In this document: piece after piece, positions 36,743 through 47,489 of the stretch
Numbering within the stretch: the first letter of the stretch is position 1
Layout: the number at the start of each line of letters is the position of its first letter
Source of the DNA: Liolophura sinensis
Taxonomy: Eukaryota; Mollusca; Polyplacophora; Chitonida; Chitonidae
Reading direction: 5' to 3'
DNA length: 64,000 nt
Assembly (NCBI RefSeq): GCF_032854445.1
Contig: NC_088297.1
Coordinates: 248,001-312,000 of the forward strand
The notes under the pieces: model-generated
Told to the model about the DNA's origin: nothing
The model's database searches: none
The model's input: the letters and a program-made list of their open reading frames with translations, nothing else
Made by a program: the position numbers and the translations under genes

Positions 36743-38349
36743 TTGTGTATACGTACAGCGAAAAGTAAACACAATGTACTAGGGCGTTTGCTATGTGTTG
36801 TTGACGTCAGGATTTAACTTGCAATCCCTACTTCACAAGGTGATAATCTCTATGTATGTGCATACATATTGTATCACTGATTGGTCAATAAGACAGGTGA
36901 AACAAAGCACTGGGCCCAGTTTCACAAAGAGGCGTACGACATGTTTTATCGTACATTTGTCAAATGATGTTTTGTACCTCGCTATTACGGTACCATTATC
37001 CTGTATGCGGGGTTATCGTACATATACGACATCTGTGTAAAACTGGCCGCTGGTCATTATGTAAGAGAAGTCGTAAGGCAGTAGTTCATTCAATGTATTC
37101 CAGGACGATGTCGAATTGATGCTTCAATTACATGTAAAGGAACGAAAACTGAAGAAGCCGCAAAGCATCGCCATAAAAATAACGTCTACGCCTTGGAATG
37201 AGAGATAAGCCCGCCGGTTTTTTGTTTACCAGATTCAGCATGCTATGGTTCTACGGGGCACCCAGTTTGCTAATACTTAAGCAATTGCGTGAACAGTTAT
37301 AATAAAATCCTGTGGTAAACTGACGAGAGGCCGGATACTTTATATCAACGACCTGACGTCATTTTTCTAGTAGAGGTGCACCTCCTAATGAAATGGAAGA
37401 GATTAATACCTACATACATGCGATAAAACCTTGATTTCTGACAGACCTCAGGTGTGTGATAACTCTTGGTTATTTACAGTCAACACAAGATGATTACTAA
37501 TTTTCTTTCTAATGGAAAAATTTATAGAGTAGTTGGGTTTGTAGAAAAAGCAGTGTAAATGAAGTCCGAACGACAACAAGCCGTCCTTTTCCATCCCTGC
37601 GTCAAGACAAAACAGGCGAAAGTGAATCTACATAGCAAATGCCCTATGAAATCAGTGAACATATATCTTAAACTATGCCGAGGTTGATGAAAGCTATAAA
37701 GAGTTTGAAATTACAGAAAATGGTTTGAAAACCATGAAATGGAGTTTTACCTAAGGGAGATTGCTGTACCAGAAGATTAACATCTCTGTGCATAGATGTG
37801 ACGCCTACAGGTGACAAGTGTCATATTTTAATCAGCGGTTTTTTTTTTTTGCAGCGTAAATCACCGCGATGAAATAAACAACCCACGATGAATTCGAACC
37901 AAAGCCCTTAATGGAAATGACTATTGGTTTTGAACTGTTTGTATTCCCTTCACCGAAACCTTACTTATAATACATGACGCATTGAAATGGAATATGGGAA
38001 ATTATCTTGGGACACTCCCCTGTCAAGTTTTGAGATGCATATCATTTCTCTCTCAAACTAAAATGTCCTCACATGTAGAATGTGACAAGCTGATGAAAGA
38101 TAGGTCTTTGTGGGTTTAATAGGAGTCTCCATCATGTCATGTAGGAAGTCTTTGATCACCGTGTGCACGGGAATCTTTTTTAACAGGTATGACACGTAAC
38201 GAAATAGCTTACAGAATAAAATCGGAGCAGCGGGCAGTTTACCTTAATTAATGGTTTATTCTAGCTGTTCATGTAAATGCTTAAATGATAGCAACTTTAA
38301 GGCTCTTCTAGCTCCATGCCTTCAGGAGTACCATGTAAAAAATCAATGC
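36743..38349. other. Unassigned DNA
   Basis: No gene or repeat recognised; the 81-codon frame at 36795-37040 has no supporting features. Confidence 0.4.
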
Positions 38350-38830
38350 AGCAATAGGCATGTGTTAATCGGCACTGGTCTAGAATTACTCTCAGCGCTG
38401 TGTTGCTATCACATTTAATAAACATTCACACCAAAACAATGCAGGCTGACCATTCACAGCAGAATCATGGTTAACGCAAAAATAAAAAAAATGAAATACA
38501 TGTACTGTTAACACCATGTGGAGTATAAACAGGGGTTGGTAACCCTATATATGTATTAATTGTCACCGATCCAGAATTACTCAAAATGCTGTGTTGCTAT
38601 CACATTTAATAAACAATCACACATGGAAGTAATGTAAAGCGATCCGGCCTCGGGGAGGTTGGACATGCAGTAGAATTTTGGTTGATGTAAGAAAACAATA
38701 CAAAAGATTATAAACAGCGTGTTTTAAAAACAATTCTTAGATATGAATTGTGTTGCCACTGATGCAGAATTACTCAAAATAGTGTGTTGCTATCACATTC
38801 CATAAACCTTAACACGAAAACAATACAAAG
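38350..38830 (+). repeat. Irregular ~190-bp repeats, three copies (relatives at 55.05 and 55.66 kb)
   Basis: AGAATTACTC followed by GTGTTGCTATCACATT and AATAAAC occurs near 38385, 38575 and 38770. Diverged single relatives occur near 55045-55090 and 55660-55700. Function unknown. Confidence 0.65.
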
Positions 38831-38994
38831 GGTCGTCGGGCAGAAACCGGAGGTCGACAACCCTGAAAATGGGTACATTACATCGTGTAGATCAGTCGGG
38901 TTTGCCATATTCGTCTACATCATGCACAGATAAATCTACAAGCTCAGATTTTCAGACGTGTGTTCATTTATTTCGCAACACGAACAAAAAAAGC

Positions 38995-40495
38995 CCTGCA
39001 GAATGTAAGAATCAGCCTAGAGTTTGTTACGAACACCGAAGCCCACTTTCTGCTGACACCGGCGTTCTAGCCGTTATTATCAATATGGAACTCTAACCGT
39101 CGCAACACCTGATCTGAAGCGCATTGCCATTAATCTTGTTTCGTGTGTTTACTCGATGACATTTCTGGTCAGCCGTAAACTGTCTGGTAACCCCAAGCCG
39201 TCCCCGGATCATAATGTCAAACGCCAACTATAAATCTGATAAAATTTATCACCATATTAAAAAAAATAAATGAGGAAAAGCTGGGGAGTGCTGTGAGCTC
39301 CACACCTGCTACAACTCTGATAAACGACGAAGCTGATATTTTGTAAAATGAATTACTCTAAAACGATATCAAAATTCGATTGGATTTGCGATGATCGACT
39401 TTTTGGCTCAAGATCTCCGATATAGTCATAGGAACGCAACATTGAGGCCATGGTGATTAATACATTAAACGATCGTTGATGGCCGTTGTATGCTAGCAGA
39501 AGAACCTTCAGAAGATGTCCAGTGGGCGCTTGGAACAAACATTTATTACCGGTGGAGCTAAGAGTGATTGATCGAGTTAGTACCTTAAGTGAATCCCATG
39601 GGCAAAACTCTCAGCACTGAAATAAGACTGTCCTGTGTTTAAATGAGACAATAATTGTTTTATACATTGTTTCACTGATAGGTGACTTTAATCATTCTTT
39701 ATATGTACACATGGTGTGCTTCCTTTAGGCACAAAAATATCCAAAAACGTCTTGAAAAGAGTTTAATGTCTTTCAAAACATTTAATGAAAAGGTGTATCA
39801 ATTGATTAGTTTAGCACTGTGTACTATACATTAAATAAAACAGTGAGATCAGTGAGTTCGACTGTAACACTACAGTGAAGCTGTAACAATGAGTTTATAG
39901 CAACAACCCATCACTATGGACAAAACTCTGATAGAAAAACTGAAACAGTGAGATCAGTGAGTTCGACTGTAACACTACAGTGAAGCTGTAACAATGAGTT
40001 CACAGCAATAACCCACTACTATGGACAAAACCCTGATACAAAAGCTGAAACAATGTCAGGATTTTTGTATCGAGTTGTGGAGAAACCATGGCAATTTCTA
40101 AACGCAGTTGTTTATCGGGCAAATATTTTTCTTGCCGCCATCTAAAATGCGTCCAGCATGTTTACAAATTGCCCAGGAAGACATACACAAGTTGATAAAA
40201 AAAACACACTGAAGCTAGCTTAATCGCTCGCATTTAACAAATCTGTGCCTTTTTAAACAGAGAACAGCAGTACTGTGAATTTTGGCAGATTTGTAGCGTT
40301 TAGGAATGTCAAGACGCCGTCTATACTGGTTACATCGCTAGGAACATTGCAAATGTTTATCAGCTGTGGATGCATTACAAAACTAGCTTAGACAGTTTAT
40401 GTCATAGCTTAAAAAGTTATATTGAATTAATTTATGATGCCATCATCATTGGACAGTGTGCTGCCTTTCTGGGTGAGAGTAGAGCATTAGCCCGA
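38995..40495 (-). repeat. 1.5 kb interspersed repeat, inverted copy of 9.03-10.6 kb
   Basis: Landmarks in opposite orientation to 9030-10600 include AACACCTGATCTGAAGCGCA, CATTAATCTTGTTTCGTGTG, ACATCGCTAGGAACATTGC and AGAGTAGAGCATTAGCCC. This copy additionally contains the 104-bp duplication at 39838-40045. The 75-codon frame at 38869-39096 lies inside it and is not conserved. Confidence 0.75.
39838..40045 (+). repeat. 104-bp tandem duplication
   Basis: Two adjacent units start AAACAGTGAGATCAGTGAGT and share CTGTAACACTACAGTGAAGC and ACTATGGACAAAAC, with very few differences. Local and recent. Confidence 0.9.
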
Positions 40496-40849
40496 TAATC
40501 ACAATAAGCACTACTTAAGAGCTTACAGTCAACAGGTCAAGATAAACTGATTGTTTTTCTACCACATTGTTGTGTACTCAAGCAAGCCGCTACTTCCGCC
40601 CGTCAATACCATCTGGCCGATTAAAGCGAATAATCTGACGAAATTATGTTTTTACACGCATTAACATTGCTTGGGTTCTGTATATGTCTGTACCTTCATG
40701 TTTGCACAATTCTTTCTTTCATTTTTTCTCATAAACATCAGATTTATGCGGTTTTGCCTTGCGCAGTGACGCTATTTACGATAGAAATGATTGTATAAAA
40801 TATATCAGATAACCTATGCAAGGAATTGTGCAGCAAGAAGAATTTTACT

Positions 40850-42120
40850 TGATAATAAAGAGAGCTGGGATATCATTATATTAAAACTACTCATTTAATA
40901 TCGAGACATTCGAGTAATTCTGTTAACTGTCAACATAAAATGAACGCTTACAGATGACCATGGACTTCCATCCCTACCCCATAATGCTGGCTACCGTCGT
41001 ACAAGTGAAATATTCTTCAGTGAAATATTCTTCAGTCCGGCGCAAAACATCATTCAGATAAAGGTAAATGAATCGAACGCACAGTAGCCTGCTAAAGTTT
41101 TCAAACCGGGAAGTTTACTTGAGTGGAAATAAATTTTGCCTAGGAAATGTCATATAGAGGACGATCCATAGGTGCCGGCTCACATGCATGTTTGTATTGT
41201 ATTTTGACACATTAAACTTCACTGTATCGGAAACAAATATACTTCGACGAATTAACCAGTTGCCTTAAAACTTTGAGCCAGTCTGGAGAAAAACCATTAA
41301 GTTTCTTGTCGCATTGGGTCATTGATTTGAACACACCTGAGGATAAGTTGAACAGTACAGTTACATTAGCCCAAAATAAGACAATTGATTTGCCAGCGGA
41401 AAATTTTGACCACAAATGAGAACTCGGACAGGTATGGCCAATTACACTTCTGTTGATATCGAGTGGGAAATTTGCCGTATTTCGCGACATCTTGCCCAAA
41501 AGCATCGTAAACGTGTTTACCTATATATCCATGTAGCTCCCATCTAGCTAATTGTACTGCCTTATATAACATAATGATTATCCCTTATTGTATTGTGCTA
41601 GCTGCTTAGTTGATACAGCAGTGTATATCAAGTTGTTGGCCGACACCACTTTATGGTGTAGATTTTCGACACAAAAGTCGTATTACCAAGGGCGTACAGA
41701 AGTCAGTAAAGTACTGTAAACTTACACCGACAACTAGTTCAGGTGTACATGGAAACTCTCGTGGAAGATGAATGGTCTTAACGAGGGTCACGCAATGGTC
41801 GTCGGCCTCTTACTGTCGTCAAGGACCCACGAACAGTAAGAGTGTGAATTCCACAAAAAAAGCTGTCCAGCACTGTCCCAGAGTTTGAACCCGTCCCACA
41901 TGTGCCGTAACCATTGAGAAACAAGTACCGCTAACAACCAACTTCCCCGAAAAGCTAAGGCGTTTCACACCTATGCACTTTTGTTCATATAATAAATATG
42001 TGCAAACATTAGTAATCCTGCTCTTCAACGGAAACAATACAGTAAATGTCAAGTTCATTTTTACGCTAGCAATTCCCTTTTATACAAATCATAACTAAAA
42101 TGTGACAATCCATTTTTTAA
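40850..42120 (-). repeat. Repeat D, copy at locus A
   Basis: Matches 61330-62160 in the same orientation and 18030-19400 inverted. Blocks are GTTGATATCGAGTGGGAAAT, AAAAGCATCGTAAACGTG, CACTTTATGGTGTAG, GAATGGTCTTAA, CAGTAAGAGTGTGAATTCCA and a box-B-like GGTTTGAACCCGTCC / GAGTTTGAACCCGTCC near 41882-41897, which suggests a tRNA-related or tRNA-flanked segment. Minus frames at 41212-41572 are open for up to 97 codons and one (KHVYDAF, YGKFPTRYQQ) is partly kept at 61.5 kb; it may be a remnant of an unknown element's protein. Confidence 0.65.
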
Positions 42121-42411
42121 AAATCAGACTCAAAGGAAGTTTTGTTGAGATGATTTTAATTAGTCAACCGCCGGCGAGTTGGTTAGGGTTCCAGAAGGAC
42201 GCAATGACTTAAGTAGCTGAAACGTTCATAATTATATTCTGACAAAGATGCTTTTGGAAAAATACAATTGATTTAAGGCTATAATTATACATTAGGTGCT
42301 GAAAGCAGACGGTTTAAAAGGGAAGTAGACACGCTGTATGCAAGGGCTAATATTAAAAACCAAATCGTCAACATTGTAATGGAGGTTAATGTTAATGTAG
42401 AAAATATTTAC

Positions 42412-42480
42412 TGATTTATCTCATTGGTGTTTTACGCCGTACTAAAGAATATTTCACTTAATATACGATGGCGGCTATTA
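42412..42480 (-). mobile_element. SINE family 1 tail fragment
   Basis: TTGGTGTTTTACGCCGTACT, then AAAGAATATTTCACTTAATA and CGATGGCGGC; ends abruptly. Confidence 0.75.
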
Positions 42481-42715
42481 GAAAATGATCTGAGGGTGTA
42501 CCGGTATGTAATTTGTGTTGCCTTTCAAGGACCTTTTCATCTGCTGTAACTGAAAGACAATGTTACTATATGTATGTGTACCTTTTTGTTATACCGATGT
42601 ACTTTATTTGCACTGGTCCACGCATTTCATACTTTGTTGGTTTCAGCGTTTTTGTTTTAAAGATAAACAAGGATCCCATGCATATAGACCTGTGCCAGCT
42701 CAAAGTTCCCTCCAA

Positions 42716-43013
42716 AAATCGTCTTTGTTTATTTATTTATTTATTTTTTTGATTGGTGTTTTACGCCGTACTCAAGAATATTTCACTTATACGACGGCGG
42801 CCAGCATTATGGTTGGTGGAAACCGGGCAAAGCCCGGGGAAACGCACGGCCATCCGCAGGTTGCTGACAGACCATCCCACATACGGCGAGAGGATGCCAG
42901 CATGAGCTGGACTTGAACTCACAGCTACCTCATTGGTGAGAGACTCCTGGGTCAAAACGCTTCACTAGCGCGCTAACCAGCTGAGGCACGGAGGGCCCCC
43001 AAATCGTCTTTGT
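42716..43013 (-). mobile_element. SINE family 1, full length, with perfect 13-base target duplication
   Basis: AAATCGTCTTTGT flanks the insert at 42716-42728 and 43001-43013. On the minus strand the SINE runs from GGGGGCCCTCCGTGCCTCAG (box A CCTCAGCTGGTTAGCGCGC) through box-B-like GAGTTCAAGTCC, CTGCGGATGGCCGTGCG and TACGGCGTAAAACACCAATC to a T/A-rich tail. The perfect duplication points to a fairly recent insertion. Confidence 0.93.
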
Positions 43014-43389
43014 CAGAAGAGGGCTGAGAACATTCCACTCATTTTGATTGTCACTCACTCTTCTTTCTACTAACATGTGTATAAGCTTTAAATATATTTA
43101 CACATTAAACTGCTCTAAACAATTATCATAATTTATCAAAAAAAGTGTAAATGTATCACGGTACGTTTCATGAATATACTAAAATATGCTAACATCAACA
43201 TTTCATGAGAAAATGAGACATGTTTATGAGACATTTTTATGAGACGTGCGTATCACGGTGCCACAGAGAGAGAATCATCGAATTCCATAAATATACTATA
43301 TTCACAGCGGCGGGAAAATATATTTATCACATGTGATGAGTAAGTGTTATATATCACTGTGTTGCTTTCAGTGAATCGATAAATATTTG

Positions 43390-43525
43390 CAGTCTGTCAG
43401 AAACCTGAAGATGGTCGTTGGTTTTCCCCGGACTTTGCCTGATTTCCCTCCCACGATAATGCTGGCTGCTGTCACATCAGTGAAATTTTCTTGAGTACGG
43501 CGTAAAACAGCAATAAATGAATAAA
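43390..43525 (+). mobile_element. SINE family 1, 5'-truncated and diverged
   Basis: GTCTGTCAGAAACCTGAAGA, TCCCTCCCACGATAATGCTG and TTGAGTACGGCGTAAAACAG with an AAT-rich tail. Confidence 0.8.
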
Positions 43526-43529
43526 TATT

Positions 43530-44889
43530 TACAGTGAGTTAAAATGTTTTTTTTTTTTTTTGAGAATGTGTATTGTGTCACTGTATCCGGGTGACAGTAT
43601 TACAATGCTTCTATCCATACATTATATTTAAAGTGAGAAAAAAATATCTGTCACAGAATTTTTATGGTATGGTACAATCTATCACTGTAACACAGGGCAG
43701 GATCTGCCTGTATCATTAGAATACATTTTTACATCGGGAGGACATGCAGTTTAAGCTCTTACCACTGATTTTTTTTTAGGATGTGTACTGTGTCAGTGTA
43801 TCGGAGTGTAACCTTAGGCGGGGGAGTTGTCCGTGTGTCTGTGACAGAGAAGTATGGTCACCCTTTGGGACCTTCCCGTATTCCCCTCAAGTCAAAATAC
43901 CTGTGTCGTTTCCAATAGATCGAAGCTGGGGCTGTTACAGACTATCTGTCCCTACTCCTAGAGGTCTCAGCTGCCTCTTCCAAGTAGGTGTTCCCAAGTA
44001 TTTTTCTTGCTAAATCCATTTCAGAGCTTAAAACTATTTGTAATTCGGCAAACCCAGCCTGCGATGCGTGAGTACACTCCCCAAACCGGAGAATCGCATC
44101 AGTAATGGTCTTGGTGACACTGATGTTGTTCAGGATTTTTGTGTAAAATTTGCTGCAGGTGACAGTAATGCAAAGCTACGCAGAAGTTTACCATAGGTTA
44201 TCTCTTTGTTCTCTGGTGGTTTCCCGACGCTGTGATGAGGAGTATGCCTTCAAACATTGCAGCTGGAATGCAGTGGAAAAACATAAAAATTACATCAACT
44301 TCAGATGAAAGAGTGCACAAAGTTAGTTGTGATTATGGGCTTCAATATTTCCCCCTTGTTCTTCAAAGAGAACAAAACACTTGAAAATAATTTTGTTTGG
44401 TGCGTATTTGGGACTGCTGCAGTACCTTATGGTTTATATTGTCTTTATGTACTAATGTTATCAATGAGGATGTAGCACATATTTAATTAATGTATTTGCT
44501 CTAGAATTTAGCCTTGTCAACTAAAAATGTGTTCAGCCTGAATTTTGATCATATTAATTTTTTTACTATATTCCTAAATATTATCATAATTCAGATTAAA
44601 TACATATGCTTCGATATAAACAAATAATTTATATTCAAATGAATTTATTATACATGCTTATTTAGTCCTTATTTATGTAACGGCGATGAATACCAACAGG
44701 TGGCCCCAGTTATCCACCATACGAAAATATTTTTTAATACTCTAGTCTCTTGAAAAAAAAATCTAAAAAAGTATTGAAGACCATATTTGCAAATCAGTTT
44801 TGACGCTCTTTCATCTAATTTTTTATGTTTCATTTTTATGTTTTGCATTGTTATGTTCTCTTCTCATTTAAATGTTTCCGCCAGTCGTG

Positions 44890-44890
<1 letters not shown>
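43530..44890. other. Unassigned DNA
   Basis: No gene is supported. On the minus strand about 43930-44130 reads open without a start, containing for example ITDAILRFGECTH; it might be part of the DNA-binding protein that accompanies Harbinger elements, but the resemblance is too weak to call. Confidence 0.3.

Positions 44891-44892
<2 letters not shown>

Positions 44893-44968
<76 letters not shown>
44893..44968. repeat. (AT)n microsatellite
   Basis: About 38 uninterrupted AT dinucleotides. Confidence 0.97.
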
Positions 44969-44971
<3 letters not shown>

Positions 44972-44976
44972 CATTA

Positions 44977-45013
44977 AACATTAAAAAGGGTATATATAAC
45001 CCTTTTTAATGTT
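44977..45013. repeat. Perfect 15-bp hairpin beside the AT microsatellite
   Basis: AACATTAAAAAGGGT (44977-44991) is followed after 7 bases by its exact reverse complement ACCCTTTTTAATGTT (44999-45013). It may be a cruciform-prone site linked to the (AT)n tract, or a mobile-element end; there is no bacterial-type terminator context here. Confidence 0.8.
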
Positions 45014-45167
45014 ACTTTTAGTAATATGTTTTGGTTCATATACCAGAACTTCTACTCTTACATGTTTTTGCTTTAAAGTGACCATTGACAAGTTATTATT
45101 GCAAATATATAAATGCATGTATCTTGAGTACAACACATCATAAACTGTGCACTTGTGACTTATAAAC

Positions 45168-46997
45168 TTATGAAAAAAATGTATTCGCTAAGTAGTCCCT
45201 CATTCCTTTCCCGTAATCAGTTCCTCTATAAGATACTTTGTCCATATTATTGTCATCATTGTCCCTACGGACGACAGGCTCCTTCATCAGGATGGCGATG
45301 TTATGTAGCACACCACAAGAACCAATCACCTTACAGACTCGCTCAGGTGAAAGCCTGAATTCCAAAACACCGTTCAATGATACATATGTTTTTTTGTGTC
45401 TATCTGTGATGTGTTAAAACGACTCTGTTCTTCTGTTTGAGGGTCAGGGTATGGCGGTAAGAGAAATACTCTACAGGGGTAACCCGAATCTCCTAGGAGG
45501 AACCCATTAACTGGCGTGACTTCCAGTTGTCTCGAAATATGGCTCCTCCGAAAGATCCGACTGTCATGTGTCGATCCGGGCCAACGAGCAACGTTATTTG
45601 CAAGGCGATCTGAAAAGTATTTTGCATCAGTGATTGTTCCCACTTTTAAATACACTTCACTAACATCTTAGCCCAGACAGAAAGTTTATTTACCATGCAG
45701 TTTATCCCCTATCATTTATGGCTACATAAATGCATTCTAGTTCTGGGTTAAGAAATATATTTCTGCATGAGTTTTATGCTCAACGCCAGCTCTCACTGGT
45801 TCAAGTATGGGTTTATGTGAGCAGGACTAAGTGTGCAAGGTAGGTGAAAGGTTATTCGTGATGGTTAATTATTCTGCACACTTCCATCTCCTCTTCCAAG
45901 AAGGCACACAATTGAAGAGTTGTTGAGTACACCATAAAAAATTCACCATCAATAAAAAAAAAAAAACATTTAACGTGTTTTATGGGACAATCCTTTAAAT
46001 AATTGCTTAAGTAAGCCCTACCCTGACCCTATCTGATATGTCGGTTGGGTTTTTTAAGATTGTTTCAATAAAATTTGCGATGGGGGTGGCGGTTAATCAT
46101 TCTTTCTCCCACTAATTGTGAAACACCAATATACACAGCTAACCTGTATCAGCACTGAAAAAATAAATATATTTTAAAGATCTATTTTTGTTTGAATGTT
46201 GCATAGTCTGGTTAATTCTAAGTTTGTCTAATACCTAGGCAGTCTAAAAGTACATCTCACAAAATAAATCCAAGTGGGTCAGAGAAAGAAGATTGTTGTG
46301 GTTTTTATTCAACTGGGACTAAAAAAAATGTGTTATATTTGTCCAAGGTTTTAATGAATGAATTAGTAGGCCTACTCTGGCTGGAGCTAAAGTTATTTCC
46401 CTTCGTTGCGGTGGCGCTACTAGTTTGTTGTTGTTGTATGTTTTCTAACAGAAGTTTAAGAGGTGGGAAAATTTATGTCGGATATAATCTTGGCTGTTAT
46501 TTTCTTCTGTGGTTTTCTGTGTTCTGTAGTCTAGACCAGTGGGTAATATCCACAGCTACGTTTCTGTGTAGAAAGTAAGAGTTTGAGAGACAGCGACTCG
46601 GGGAAAGTGTGCTACAGTGGACTTACTTTCGTGATCGCAGATGGCTTGTACATTGATAGAATGGTACCCTATCCTGCGCATAAAATCATTTTTCCCGTTG
46701 TTTGATGCTATCAGTCTCACATGTGTTCCATCACTGCAGCCTATGACATCTGGCATTCCTGACCACAGACTTTTTTACGCCACAGGTGTCTCCTATAAAT
46801 TGGAATAAATTGCCAGTGGCATAAAATCTTACGGCAATGAAGATTTGCGTTTTCGCGTCCAGTGCCCTGTTTCTCTTCGTGAGGCAAGTGATGTCGTCTC
46901 GTATTAGATTTGGAATGTATTCGATTGACTCTCGACCAAAGCGATAACATGTGCATAATTCTGCATCGCAAAAGGTGTTCATATGAGACTCTCTCAA
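45168..46997 (-). pseudogene. PIF/Harbinger transposase, HARBI1-like, broken
   Basis: Read on the minus strand, the first part (46997-46745) gives YRFGRESIEYI and IAVRFYATG, typical of the N-terminal helical region of HARBI1-like proteins. From 46756 it continues with PDVIGCSDGTHVRL, which carries the first catalytic Asp. A perfect donor (AAA|GTAAGT, last exon base 46627) and acceptor (TTTTCAG|AT, first exon base 45609) remove a 1017-bp phase-1 intron and give ANNVARWPGSTHDSRIF with the second Asp, then GFLLGDSGYPC. The third acidic residue lies in IIERCFG, in another frame after a run of seven A near 45395. The C-terminus resumes with LSPERVCKVIGSCGVLHNIA and ends at 45168. Three lesions are visible: a deletion of perhaps 60 residues with a frame change near 46745, the A-run frameshift, and loss of about 10 residues after CFGI. 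It is therefore a dead or dying copy. Terminal inverted repeats were not identified. Confidence 0.85.
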
Positions 46998-47319
46998 TCA
47001 ATAAGTCCGTTCTCGCCGCGTACGCATTGTTTGGTTCATGAAAAGTATACGCTGTGCCTTGCTTAGGCAAATACAACTGTGCTGTGTTGTTGTTATGTCA
47101 ACACAAAATGGCGTGTGAATCATTTTTTTAATACTTATGCCAGACCTGGACTAAAGTTAATACCGGTCTTAATCCAAGTCCATGTTTTATCTACTTTACA
47201 ACAATGGTGCTCAAATTTAATACCAGCCTTAAGGCTGACCGTAGGATTTAAAACCGGTCTTCACTTTCAATACACTTTTGAACAACCAGTCCCTGTGTAG
47301 CTCGTCCTCGAGTTTCCCA

Positions 47320-47489
47320 TTGTGACGTTGTGACGTCAAAAGCAGATTCACCGTATATTTGTCACAATGTGTGGGGCTTCCGGTTGACCTAGCAGTGACG
47401 TCACAGACGTTGGAACGTCATAGATTTTGTGACGTCACAAAGATCTAGTACATAGAAACCATGTCGGTGCAGCTTGCCATAAGTTGAAG
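47320..47489 (+). promoter_or_regulatory. Promoter region with three CRE-type palindromes
   Basis: Perfect TGACGTCA sites lie at 47331-47338, 47396-47403 and 47430-47437, plus half-sites GACGTTG and AACGTCAT between them. The octamer is the classical binding site of CREB/ATF-type bZIP factors (established knowledge); its use here is inference. The last two sites are kept in copy B (62604-62611, 62638-62645) and one in copy C. A short upstream ATG frame (47461-47487, ending TGA two bases before the main start) is identical in A and B. No convincing TATA box is seen. Confidence 0.6.

Noticed and set aside
43930-44130. Possible second protein (DNA-binding) of the Harbinger element
   Set aside because: Only a short start-less open stretch with vague similarity; not enough for a call.
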